Assembly: GCF_003096415.1 (NCBI RefSeq)
Contig: NZ_QEKH01000004.1
Coordinates: forward strand, 1 to 64,000
Length of the DNA stretch: 64,000 bases
Direction of reading: 5' to 3'
Source: Victivallis vadensis
GTDB lineage: Bacteria > Verrucomicrobiota > Lentisphaeria > Victivallales > Victivallaceae
Position numbers and translations under genes: made by a program. Each line of letters opens with the position of its first letter. Positions within the stretch are counted from its first letter, which is position 1. The notes under the pieces are model-generated. The model saw only the letters and a program-made list of their open reading frames with translations, was not told the origin of the DNA and ran no database searches. Shown here piece by piece: positions 31,200 through 39,721 of the stretch.

Positions 31200-32816
31200 T
31201 TATTTTTCTTCTGCCGAATTCTTCTTTTCCGCCGCAGCCTCAGCCTGTTCCGCCGCGACCTTCGCCTTCAGAATTTCGACCATCGCCGGCGGAAACACCT
31301 TGATGCACTGTTCCACCACCGCTTTTTTCATATCCGCATAGGGCAGCAGCTTGGTCCGCTCCTCACGCCCCAGATCCGCGGCATATTTCGTATAAATATA
31401 ACGCGCAATCCGTTCATTTGCAACCGCGGCATCCTGATCATTGTACACCATATAGTTGATACTGCGGAAGATCAACCCGGAAATGACTTCACTCGCCTTC
31501 TTCACCGCCGCATCGCGCACGTCTTCCAGCCACTGATCCATCACGAAGCTCTCCAGCGACTGCCGGTGGCTTCCCGGCTCTTCCTTGCGCAGCAGTTCGT
31601 AATACTCGGCCGATTTCGAGAATTTGCCGTAATTATACAGAATCGTGATCGCTTCCTTCATGAAGTTGATCTTGGCGCTGCGGAAAGTCGAATAGCTGTT
31701 GCCTTTCTCGAACGTCTTCTGCGCCTCGGTAAACGTCTCGTAGACGGCGTCCACCAGAGCCAGATTCGGCACGATCATCACGCTTTCGAATTTCTGCTCG
31801 TCGATCAGCAGCAGCCTGCCCGCCCGGAAAGCCTCGTACAGCGACTGGGTGATCACCCGCTGGCAATTCAGGTCGACATGCCCCGGAGTCCGTTTAAGCC
31901 CCATCGTCGCCCAGTAAATCGCCTGCGACTCCGGCACGCGCCAATCCATCATACCGTACTTCTCGTTGATCTCGACAATCACCTTGGAATCCAGCTTCAA
32001 CTGCTCGTACAGATACTGCGCCCGGAAATAGTCCGTCAATGCCGCCAGCAACTTCTCATCATCCGCCAGCCGGTTCCGGATTCCCGCCGGAAGCGCGGCG
32101 GGCGAGACCGACTTGAACGCCTGATAGACGGCCTGATAATCAGCCAGACCGGCCGCCTGCGCCGCTTTCCAGAAACGGTGCCCTTCCGGATAGGCTTTCA
32201 TGAACGCTTTTTCGTTTTCCGGCGCTTCGGCCATCCCTTTCCAGTCCGGTTCACCGCCGACAATGCCGATCATCTGGATCGCCAGCTGATTCTTGTAGTA
32301 CAGATTCGCGTCGTCCATGATGTTGCCGAGCTTGTGCTGGAAAATCCAAGCCAGCTCCTTGTACAGGACCGGATCCTCCGGGTTGTACTCGATCGCCTGG
32401 TCGCGAATCAGCTTGATCCCTTCGTTGACCCAGCGCCACCGGTCGGCGAAACTGGAGCAGGTCACCGAGATATTATACGCCATGTTCCAGGCCAGATAAG
32501 CAGTCGCACCGGAAAATGTCGGCTGCAGATCCGTGATCCAGCGCGCCAGCTGCACCATTTCAAAGTAATTCCCTTTTTCCTGCAACGCGCCGGCGCGCAG
32601 CCACAGCAGGTCGGCCACAAGGCCGCGGAAGCTGCCCAGCGCCACCGTGGTGAAAACCACCACGGGAGGAGCGTTTTTGATCTGGCCGGTAAAACGCAGG
32701 TTATGTTCAGCCACCTGACTGTCGAGCCGGTTCTCGATCCGGTTGATGCCGAACAACAGCACCAGCGTCACCAGCACCAGCACAAAATACATCGTAATTG
32801 TACGGAATTTATTCAT
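31200..32816 (-). CDS. membrane-anchored helical (TPR-like) protein of an ABC exporter operon
   Basis: 538 aa. One membrane helix at about 8-24, then a long soluble part made of amphipathic helices (TFSGATAYLAWNMAYNISVTCSSFADRWRWVNEGIKLIRDQAIEYNPEDPVLYKELAWIFQHKLGNI), which reads as TPR-like repeats, and an Ala/Glu/Lys-rich tail. No catalytic motif. The start overlaps the upstream permease by four bases, so it is co-translated with an ABC exporter and probably forms a periplasmic or membrane scaffold for it. No named family recognised. Confidence 0.7.
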   Translation of the reverse strand: MNKFRTITMYFVLVLVTLVLLFGINRIENRLDSQVAEHNLRFTGQIKNAPPVVVFTTVALGSFRGLVADLLWLRAGALQEKGNYFEMVQLARWITDLQPTFSGATAYLAWNMAYNISVTCSSFADRWRWVNEGIKLIRDQAIEYNPEDPVLYKELAWIFQHKLGNIMDDANLYYKNQLAIQMIGIVGGEPDWKGMAEAPENEKAFMKAYPEGHRFWKAAQAAGLADYQAVYQAFKSVSPAALPAGIRNRLADDEKLLAALTDYFRAQYLYEQLKLDSKVIVEINEKYGMMDWRVPESQAIYWATMGLKRTPGHVDLNCQRVITQSLYEAFRAGRLLLIDEQKFESVMIVPNLALVDAVYETFTEAQKTFEKGNSYSTFRSAKINFMKEAITILYNYGKFSKSAEYYELLRKEEPGSHRQSLESFVMDQWLEDVRDAAVKKASEVISGLIFRSINYMVYNDQDAAVANERIARYIYTKYAADLGREERTKLLPYADMKKAVVEQCIKVFPPAMVEILKAKVAAEQAEAAAEKKNSAEEK

Positions 32817-34246
32817 TTGCGTATCACCAACCCCAGTTCACGACGCCAGTAAAAGAAGATGCCCAGTGCGAAAAGCGGCAGAGCCCGGCACAGGAAATAG
32901 AACCAGAAAAGTTTCCAGATCAACGCCAGTTCGATGATCTCGCCGCTCGCGACGATCCCGGTCACCTCAAATGCCTGAAGCGGAATCACCACCACCAGCA
33001 GCAACTTGGCGATAAACTGTCCGATCTGGTCCGCCGCTCCGCTCACGTACGACAAACCGGTCATATAAACCGCGAAGCTGCCGAACAGCAAATAGGAGAT
33101 CACCACAAATACCGCCGTAGGCATCGTCAGGAAGCCGCCGAACGCGCACCCCAGCCCGGAGAGGATCAGCAGTTCCATCGCAATCACCAGAATCGCACGC
33201 ATATAGTTCTCGAAGAAACCGGCCACCTCAATCAGCAGCTTCGGCCCGTCCGTCAGCTGGAAAAACTGACTGCCCTGGGCATCGTCGGCATTGGTGTAAC
33301 GGAAGACCACCTGATGATCCGGCGTGATCACCTTCACACCGGCCGGAATCGTCTTTTCATGAAATTCACCGGACATCACCTGCTCCGGATATTCGGCCAT
33401 CGGTACGAAATATACTTCATATCCGGCCTTGGCGTTCTGATCGAATACACTGTTCCCTCCCGCGGACGGATTCTGCAACTGCGGCATGCCGATCTCCCAC
33501 CAGACGCGGGTCATGCGCTGCCCCTCGGTGGCGACTTTCCCGATATAGGGACGGTAACGCAGGAACATCGGCTTGCCGGTGTCGGGAATATACGGAAAAA
33601 CCCAGGTACGCGGCTGCCCGTAATGGGCCTGCGTATCCTGCGAAATCACCTCCCGGCGCGCATCGCGCAGCAGATTGTCCTGCGCTTCCGGACTGCGGTC
33701 CACAGCAATGCCGCGCTGTTCGCGCTCCTTGATCCGCTGCGTGACCAGCCGCCGGCTCTGCTCGTCATAATCGGGACGGTACGGCCAGAACACCCGCCGC
33801 CCCACCAGTACTTCATTGCGGATCTTTTCCCGCTCTTTTTCCGGGAAGTTCTGCTGATTGTACTTGGCCATGATGATGAAATAGATCGCCAAAGCCGAAA
33901 CCAGCAGCAAAAACAAATGCAATATATTGATGCCGACCCATTTGGCCAGCCAGATCTTCACGCGCGACACCGGTTTGGTGACCACCATGTGAAGCTGGTA
34001 GTTGTCAATATCCTGCGCCATCACAAAGCAGCCGAGCCAGATGGAAGAGAGTGCCAGAATCGTGCTGACCGCCGACAGGCTGTACAACAGGGAAATCCGG
34101 ATAAAGCCCCCCGCCGTCCCGTCCCCGCTGATCGTGGACGGAATCAGCACTACGCACAACAGCAGCAGGAACAGCAGCAGCTGAAAAAGGTGCGAGCGGA
34201 CCGCGTTCCGCAAAGTCAGTTTTACGATTGCCCAGAATGGTTTCAT
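32813..34246 (-). CDS. ABC-2 type transporter permease
   Basis: 477 aa. A hydrophobic helix after the N-terminal KPFWAIVKLTLRNAVRSHLFQLLLFLLLLCVVLI is followed by more helices to about 130, a large soluble domain of about 200 residues, and four or more helices at the C-terminal end. This is the layout of ABC-2 permeases with an extracytoplasmic insert, as in NosY- or gliding-type exporters. Four-base overlaps with both the ATPase gene and the TPR-like gene indicate one translational unit. Cargo unknown. Confidence 0.8.
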   Translation of the reverse strand: MKPFWAIVKLTLRNAVRSHLFQLLLFLLLLCVVLIPSTISGDGTAGGFIRISLLYSLSAVSTILALSSIWLGCFVMAQDIDNYQLHMVVTKPVSRVKIWLAKWVGINILHLFLLLVSALAIYFIIMAKYNQQNFPEKEREKIRNEVLVGRRVFWPYRPDYDEQSRRLVTQRIKEREQRGIAVDRSPEAQDNLLRDARREVISQDTQAHYGQPRTWVFPYIPDTGKPMFLRYRPYIGKVATEGQRMTRVWWEIGMPQLQNPSAGGNSVFDQNAKAGYEVYFVPMAEYPEQVMSGEFHEKTIPAGVKVITPDHQVVFRYTNADDAQGSQFFQLTDGPKLLIEVAGFFENYMRAILVIAMELLILSGLGCAFGGFLTMPTAVFVVISYLLFGSFAVYMTGLSYVSGAADQIGQFIAKLLLVVVIPLQAFEVTGIVASGEIIELALIWKLFWFYFLCRALPLFALGIFFYWRRELGLVIRK

Positions 34247-35433
34247 TTGCGATTACCCAGCAGGTCGTTGAGTTTGGCATTCGCCTCTTCCAACTTCTTA
34301 TTCTCTTGTTCCGCCTTCTTTTCCGCGACAGGCTCTTCCGCTGCGGCAGGAGCGGCTTTCGGTTCTTCCGTCAGAGCCTCCAGTGTTCTGGAAACTTCCT
34401 GAACGGTCGGCCTGGCCGGTTCCGCCGCAACTTCGACAACCGCTTCCGGCGGAGGCGGCGGCGGAGCCACCTCCTGCACCAGCTGTTCAAGGATGGCGGA
34501 TTTCTCATCCCCCTGCGTCAGATAATCGGCAATCCTGCCGCCGCCCACCACTCCGGCGGTTTCCACGCTGTCGGATTTGGCGCGTGCGATCACGTCGAGG
34601 AAAAACTCCTCCAGACTGCGCCGCGGATGGTCGACCGTAAAGTCCTCCCCATGCAGGTTTTCACGCAGAATCGCCAGAACCTTTTCCATCGCTGCCGGAG
34701 GCAACGCCGGAGTCACGATCCGGTTTTCATCCGTGACGGTCAACAGATCGTTGAGACAGCCTGTCGCGCGAACCTTGCCGCCGTACAGGATGATGACCCG
34801 GTCGCAGACATCCTCGATATCGCTCAGAAGATGGCTGGTGATCACCACGGTTTTACCGCGCTTCTTCAGCGCCAGAATCAGATCCTTGACCTCCTTGCAA
34901 CCCAATGGATCGAGTCCGCTGGTCGGCTCGTCCAGAATCAGGAACGCGGGGTCGTTGATCATCGCCTGCGCCAATCCAATCCGGCGCGCCATCCCCTTGG
35001 AAAACTCTCCGACCCGGCGGTGGCGGGCATGCGACATCCCGACCATATCCAGCAGCTGGTCGATCCGGTTCCTGCGGTCCGCCCGGGAAAGGCTGAACAG
35101 CGAACCGAAGAAATCCAGCGTCTCCTCCGCCGTCAGGTATTTGTACAGGTAGGAATCCTCCGGCAGATACCCGATTTCGCGTTTGGTTTCCACCGCGCGC
35201 GGGGAACGCCCCAGCACGGTAAGCCGTCCTCCGGTCGGATAAAGCAACCCCAGCAGCATCTTCACTGTGGTCGACTTGCCCGATCCGTTCGGCCCCAGCA
35301 GACCGACGACTTCCCCCTGCCCGATCTCGAAATCGATATCGTTCACGGCTTTCGCCTTCGGCCGCCCCCAGAAATCCCGAAACACCTTGGTCAAGCCCAC
35401 CGCTCTGACAATTGGTTCGCGCTGTTCCGCCAT
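34243..35433 (-). CDS. ABC transporter ATP-binding protein with acidic C-terminal extension
   Basis: 396 aa. Walker A GPNGSGKST at 47-55, Q-loop region YLPEDSYLY, degenerate signature FSKGMARRIG (normally LSGGQ-like), Walker B FLILDEPTSGLDP and a switch His in VVITSHLL. This is the CcmA/NatA-type exporter ATPase. Beyond residue 300 an extra Ala/Pro/Glu/Lys-rich tail of nearly 100 residues ends in a probable coiled coil (AEQENKKLEEANAKLNDLL), unusual for the family and perhaps binding a partner. It forms one unit with the permease downstream. Confidence 0.9.
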   Translation of the reverse strand: MAEQREPIVRAVGLTKVFRDFWGRPKAKAVNDIDFEIGQGEVVGLLGPNGSGKSTTVKMLLGLLYPTGGRLTVLGRSPRAVETKREIGYLPEDSYLYKYLTAEETLDFFGSLFSLSRADRRNRIDQLLDMVGMSHARHRRVGEFSKGMARRIGLAQAMINDPAFLILDEPTSGLDPLGCKEVKDLILALKKRGKTVVITSHLLSDIEDVCDRVIILYGGKVRATGCLNDLLTVTDENRIVTPALPPAAMEKVLAILRENLHGEDFTVDHPRRSLEEFFLDVIARAKSDSVETAGVVGGGRIADYLTQGDEKSAILEQLVQEVAPPPPPPEAVVEVAAEPARPTVQEVSRTLEALTEEPKAAPAAAEEPVAEKKAEQENKKLEEANAKLNDLLGNRK

Positions 35434-35494
35434 CTTATTTCAAAGTCCTCACTCTGTATGATTTCCAGCCGCGCCGCCCGGCGCGGCAGTTCAG

Positions 35495-37570
35495 TTACGG
35501 CTGCTCCGTTTCGGCCGCGGCCAGATTCTCTTCCAGCGTCAGCTCTTCGCCGGTGCGCACCAGGCGCGCACTGTTGAAGATGATGATCAGCGTGCTGCCC
35601 GCATGGAGCACCGCCGCCCAGATCGGGGTCATCCAGCCGAACACCGACAGGATCATGCCGCCGAACACGAACAACATGCCGAACAACAGATTCTGGTTGA
35701 TGATCATGCGCGATTTGCGCGACAGGAACACCAGCATCGGAATCCGGCGCAGGTCGTTGGTCATCAGCGCGATCGACGCACTGTTGATCGCGATGTCCGA
35801 ACCGATCGCCCCCATCGCGATGCCGAGGTCGCCCTCCGCCAGCGCCGGAGCGTCGTTGACGCCGTCGCCGACCACCGCAACCCGCGAATTCTTCTTCACA
35901 TTTTCCACGAACTCCACCTTGCCTTCCGGCAGGCACTCGCTCTTGAATTCATCGATCTGAAGCTGCGCGGCGACGCTCTCCGCCACCGACTGGCGGTCGC
36001 CGGTCACCATCGCGCAGTACCGGACGCCGAGGCGGCGCAGGTCGGCGATCATCGCCGGCGCTTCGCGGCGCAGCTTGTCCTTGAAACCGATCCAGCCGAG
36101 CACTTTGCCGTCGCGGGCCACATAAACCACGCTCATGCCTTCGGTTTCGGAGGCGTTGTGCTCCGGAACCGTCACGCCCATGTCGCTCATCCAGTTCGCC
36201 CGGCCGATCAGGCAGGGGACGCCGTTGATCTTCGCCGAAACGCCCTTGCCGGGCGCCTCCTGAAATTCGGTCGCCTCGTCCAACTCCAGCTTGGCCTCTT
36301 CCGCCAATTTCTGGATCGCCACCGCGGTCGGATGGTTGCTGTAACGTTCCGCAGAACCCGCCACCATCAGCAGCTCGGCGGGTGTGACCTCCCCGAACGG
36401 ATTGAGTTTGACCACCGACAGCAACCCGTCGGTCAGCGTACCGGTCTTGTCGAACACGAACGCGGTGATTTTGGAGGCCAATTCCAGGTGGGCGACATTC
36501 TTGATGAAGATGCCGAGACGCGCCGCCGCCGCAACCGCCGCGACCACCGCAGTCGGCGTCGCCAGCACCACCGCGCACGGACACGCGATCACCATCAGCG
36601 TGATCACCCGGCTGATGTCCTCGGTGAACCACCAGGTCACGCAGGCCAGCATCAGCACGGTCGGCGTATAATAGCCCGCGTAGCGGTCGATGATCCGTAC
36701 CACCGGGGTGCGGCTCGACTCCGCCTGCAGAATCATATCCTTGACCTTGCCGAGCGTAGTATCCTCGCCGACCTTGGTCACTTCGAGGTCGACCAGACCG
36801 GTCAGGTTCTGGGTGCCGGCGAACACGTCGCTGCCGACCGATTTCTCCACCGGCAGCGATTCCCCGGTGATCGACGCCTGATTCACCGTGCTCTCGCCGG
36901 CGATGATCCGCGCGTCCACCGGGAAGTTCTCGCCGGGCCGCACCCGGATGCGGTCGCCGATCTTCAGCTCGGTCACCTGCACCTCCTGCTCGGAATTGTC
37001 GTCGCCGGACAACTTGCGGGCAGTATTCGGCGTCAGCTTGATCAGCTCCTCGATCGAACGCTGCGCGCCGCTGGCGGTCCGCGTTTCGATGATGATCGTC
37101 AGCAGCAGGAAAAACGCGATGATGCCCGCCGTCTGGAAGTCGGCGCTCGCCAGCGCCGCCAGAATCGCCAGCGCCACCAGCTCATTCATATAGACCTTGC
37201 CGTTGACCAAGTCCTTGATCGCGGTAATGATGATCGGCAGCGCCAGCACGAATGCGCCGAAGAGAGCGCTGATGCTCGCCGCGAACGCCTGCTCCGGCAA
37301 CGCCCATTCCAGCAGGAACGAGTTCACCGTCAGGATGCCGCCCAGCAGCGCGAAGAAAATCCGCCCCATCGCCCGATCATGCCCCACGCCGCCGGAAACC
37401 GCATCGTGGCCGCACGGACAAAAGCCGCCCGGTTCATGGTCATGGTCATGATGATGTTCATGCTCATGGTCGTGGTCGTGGTCATGTCCGCAGGCGCACT
37501 TCGCGGGAGCTGCGGCCGCCGCGGCCCCGCCCTGAACATTCGCCTTATTCATATCAAGTTCTTCCGCCAT
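35495..37570 (-). CDS. heavy-metal P1B-type ATPase (zinc/cadmium class) with His-rich N-terminus
   Basis: 691 aa, GGAGGAG before the ATG. The N-terminus carries a metal-binding stretch of alternating His/Asp/Glu flanked by CACGHD and CPCGHD, instead of a folded HMA domain. Then the P-type core: TGES near 233, the membrane motif ACPCAVV near 328, DKTGTLTDG near 372, SNHPTA near 412 and GDGVNDAPAL near 567. The CPC motif and His-rich end suit Zn/Cd/Co export (ZntA/CadA-like). It lies directly after the HflK gene, so metal export and membrane protein quality control are co-transcribed here. Confidence 0.92.
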   Translation of the reverse strand: MAEELDMNKANVQGGAAAAAAPAKCACGHDHDHDHEHEHHHDHDHEPGGFCPCGHDAVSGGVGHDRAMGRIFFALLGGILTVNSFLLEWALPEQAFAASISALFGAFVLALPIIITAIKDLVNGKVYMNELVALAILAALASADFQTAGIIAFFLLLTIIIETRTASGAQRSIEELIKLTPNTARKLSGDDNSEQEVQVTELKIGDRIRVRPGENFPVDARIIAGESTVNQASITGESLPVEKSVGSDVFAGTQNLTGLVDLEVTKVGEDTTLGKVKDMILQAESSRTPVVRIIDRYAGYYTPTVLMLACVTWWFTEDISRVITLMVIACPCAVVLATPTAVVAAVAAAARLGIFIKNVAHLELASKITAFVFDKTGTLTDGLLSVVKLNPFGEVTPAELLMVAGSAERYSNHPTAVAIQKLAEEAKLELDEATEFQEAPGKGVSAKINGVPCLIGRANWMSDMGVTVPEHNASETEGMSVVYVARDGKVLGWIGFKDKLRREAPAMIADLRRLGVRYCAMVTGDRQSVAESVAAQLQIDEFKSECLPEGKVEFVENVKKNSRVAVVGDGVNDAPALAEGDLGIAMGAIGSDIAINSASIALMTNDLRRIPMLVFLSRKSRMIINQNLLFGMLFVFGGMILSVFGWMTPIWAAVLHAGSTLIIIFNSARLVRTGEELTLEENLAAAETEQP

Positions 37571-37573
37571 GAT

Positions 37574-38719
37574 TTACTTCTCCTCCGCGGTCTTGTCGGC
37601 ATCTTTTTTCTGCGCCGTCTTAGGCTCCGGATTCAGCTTGATCCAAACCCGTTTTCCACTGTTGCCGGTCCCGAGGATGAACTTGTTTTCCTCCTGGGCC
37701 TGCAGCACCTCCGCCAGCGTACTGTTGTAAAGCGCCATCAGCACCGTCTTCGGACTGACCGCGTATTCCTGGTTGATGCTCCTGAAATAGTTGCTCTCGG
37801 CCTGAATCGTGGAAACGGCTTCCTTGCGGTAGGTTTCCGCCGCGGCGAGAATCTCCGCCTGGCGCGCCAGCGCGTCGTTGGCGGTCTGCACCTGATACTC
37901 CTGCGCCTTGCTGTACAGACTGGACTGGGTGTTGTTCGCCGCAGCGACCTCGTCGAACGCCGCCTTGGTCTTCTGGGGCGGGAACACCCGGTTCAGAGAG
38001 ACGCTCTCCACCACCATCCCGCAATCGGCATCGGTGAGCAGCTTGCTGAAAAGACGGCTGACCTCATCGCTGTACTCGGTCTGCTTGTCGTACAGAATGT
38101 CATCGACCTTGCGGCCCGCGGTGACCTGAATCACCGCCTGCCGGAAGAGGTTCCGCACCAGCGTCTGCGGTCCGCGCGTCCCGGTAAAGCCGTTCGCGTC
38201 GGTTTCGACGACGTCGGGCATCACCCGGTCGTTGTCGACCGGCTTGGCGGGCATGGTCAGCGTTTCGTAGTACTTGGCCGGATTGGTCACCTGATAGTTG
38301 ATCGTCCACATGGTGTGGATGATGTTCGCATCGCCGGTCAGCAAATAGGAGTCGCGGCCGGGTTCGAGCGACTGCCCGCTCCCCGAACCGTCCGGCATCT
38401 CCGCCGCCACGAAATTCACGTCCATCGACTGCTGGTTGGTCTGGATGCGGATGAACTGGTTGACCGGATACGGCAGGAACCAGTGGCCGCCCGTCGTATA
38501 GGTCTCCTGAATCTTGCCGAACTTGACCACGATCACCGCCCGCTGGGGCTCGACCGCGAAATAACCGCCGCCGGTGAAGAAATAGACCAGCATGCCGATG
38601 ATGACCACCAGCAGCAGGCCGAACGCCCACTGCAGGCTCTTGACCAGTGATTTCAGGCCCGACTCGTACTGCCCCGAGCGGTCGAAATCCTGATTGATTA
38701 CACTTTTGGGTTCCATCAC
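37574..38719 (-). CDS. hflK: SPFH-domain protein, HflK-like
   Basis: 381 aa. One membrane helix at about 30-52 with a short cytoplasmic N-terminus, then an SPFH/band-7 domain (QRAVIVVKFGKIQETYTTGGHWFLPYPVNQFIRIQTNQQSMDV) and a coiled region (QVQTANDALARQAEILAAAETYRKEAVSTIQAE). This is the HflK side of the HflKC complex, which surrounds FtsH at the inner membrane and limits its proteolysis. It follows the HflC-like gene after 19 bases. The usual hflX-hflK-hflC order is not kept. Confidence 0.85.
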   Translation of the reverse strand: MMEPKSVINQDFDRSGQYESGLKSLVKSLQWAFGLLLVVIIGMLVYFFTGGGYFAVEPQRAVIVVKFGKIQETYTTGGHWFLPYPVNQFIRIQTNQQSMDVNFVAAEMPDGSGSGQSLEPGRDSYLLTGDANIIHTMWTINYQVTNPAKYYETLTMPAKPVDNDRVMPDVVETDANGFTGTRGPQTLVRNLFRQAVIQVTAGRKVDDILYDKQTEYSDEVSRLFSKLLTDADCGMVVESVSLNRVFPPQKTKAAFDEVAAANNTQSSLYSKAQEYQVQTANDALARQAEILAAAETYRKEAVSTIQAESNYFRSINQEYAVSPKTVLMALYNSTLAEVLQAQEENKFILGTGNSGKRVWIKLNPEPKTAQKKDADKTAEEK

Positions 38720-38738
38720 TCTCTCGCTCCCTGGTTGA

Positions 38739-39671
38739 TTACTTGGACGCGGCCGGCTTCACGCTGTTCAGGACTTCCGAACCGGGCTTGAGCAGATCGA
38801 ACGGGGCGACGTTGGTATCCAGCACCAGAGTGGTGCGCCCCTTCATGATCAGGCGGAGCGAATCAAGCTTGCGGAGAAATTCGGCCAATTCCGGATTCTC
38901 CTTGAACACGGCGTAATATTTGGCGGCTTCGGCATCGCCCTCCGCCCGGATCACCTTGGCCTTGGCCTCGGCGTCGGCCAGCGAAATCGCCCGCTTGGTA
39001 TCCGCCTCGATGCGGATCTCCTTGGCGCGGCGCTCGCCCTCCGCGAGGAAGTCGGCGGCCACGCTCTGGCGCTCGCTGATCATCCGGTCGAACACCTTGT
39101 CGCTGATCGTCTTGGGAACGTTGATCGAATTCACGCCGACGCTGACGATTTCAAGACCGTAATTTTTGCAGCTCTCCGCGAGGCGGGTCTTGATCTGATC
39201 CTGAATCTCGTTGAGCTTCATCAGCTTCGGATCGGTGTTGACCACCTGGTTGAACCGGAACTGGCCGAATGCGGCATTCTTGTAGCCGCGCATCCAGGAG
39301 TTCAACTGATCCTCCGCCTTGGTGATATTCTCCAGCCGCACGAAGAACTGCTCGGCATTGCTGATCCGGTAATTCACATAGATGCCGACCAGAATATTCT
39401 GCCCGTCGGCGGTCATCGTCTCCTCCAGCTTGCCCGCGCCGCCTTCAAAACAGCGGATGCGGTGGTCGAAACGGTGGATTTTCTGAAACGGGAACGGCCA
39501 GCGGAAGTGCAGCCCCGGCTCGTTGACCTCGGCGGGACGCCCGAACGTGGTCACCACCGCGCTCTCGGTCTGATTCAGCTGATAAGAGAAAACCGCGACC
39601 AGCAGAATCGCCGCGACCACGATCCCCAGCAACATTGTCGGCCAGTGCTTGAAAAATTTACCCGTTGCCAT
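38739..39671 (-). CDS. hflC: SPFH-domain protein, HflC-like
   Basis: 310 aa from the ATG at 39671; the frame begins with a TTG at 39689, but GGGAGG lies between them and fits the ATG. N-terminal membrane helix at about 12-34, then the band-7 domain (NQTESAVVTTFGRPAEVNEPGLHFRWPFPFQKIHRFD), a helical segment with EGERRAKEIRIEADTKRAISLADAEAKAKVIRAEGDAEAAKYY typical of HflC, and a short C-terminal tail. It forms a pair with the HflK-like protein downstream. Confidence 0.87.
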   Translation of the reverse strand: MATGKFFKHWPTMLLGIVVAAILLVAVFSYQLNQTESAVVTTFGRPAEVNEPGLHFRWPFPFQKIHRFDHRIRCFEGGAGKLEETMTADGQNILVGIYVNYRISNAEQFFVRLENITKAEDQLNSWMRGYKNAAFGQFRFNQVVNTDPKLMKLNEIQDQIKTRLAESCKNYGLEIVSVGVNSINVPKTISDKVFDRMISERQSVAADFLAEGERRAKEIRIEADTKRAISLADAEAKAKVIRAEGDAEAAKYYAVFKENPELAEFLRKLDSLRLIMKGRTTLVLDTNVAPFDLLKPGSEVLNSVKPAASK

Positions 39672-39721
39672 AACTCCAAAACCTCCCAATTTATGTTGTA
39701 TCGAAAAATCCGATCGATGAT

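Noticed and set aside
35603-38650. 1015-codon plus-strand frame opposite the P-type ATPase and HflK genes
   Set aside because: Antisense shadow of two well-supported genes; low-complexity Arg/His/Asp-rich translation.
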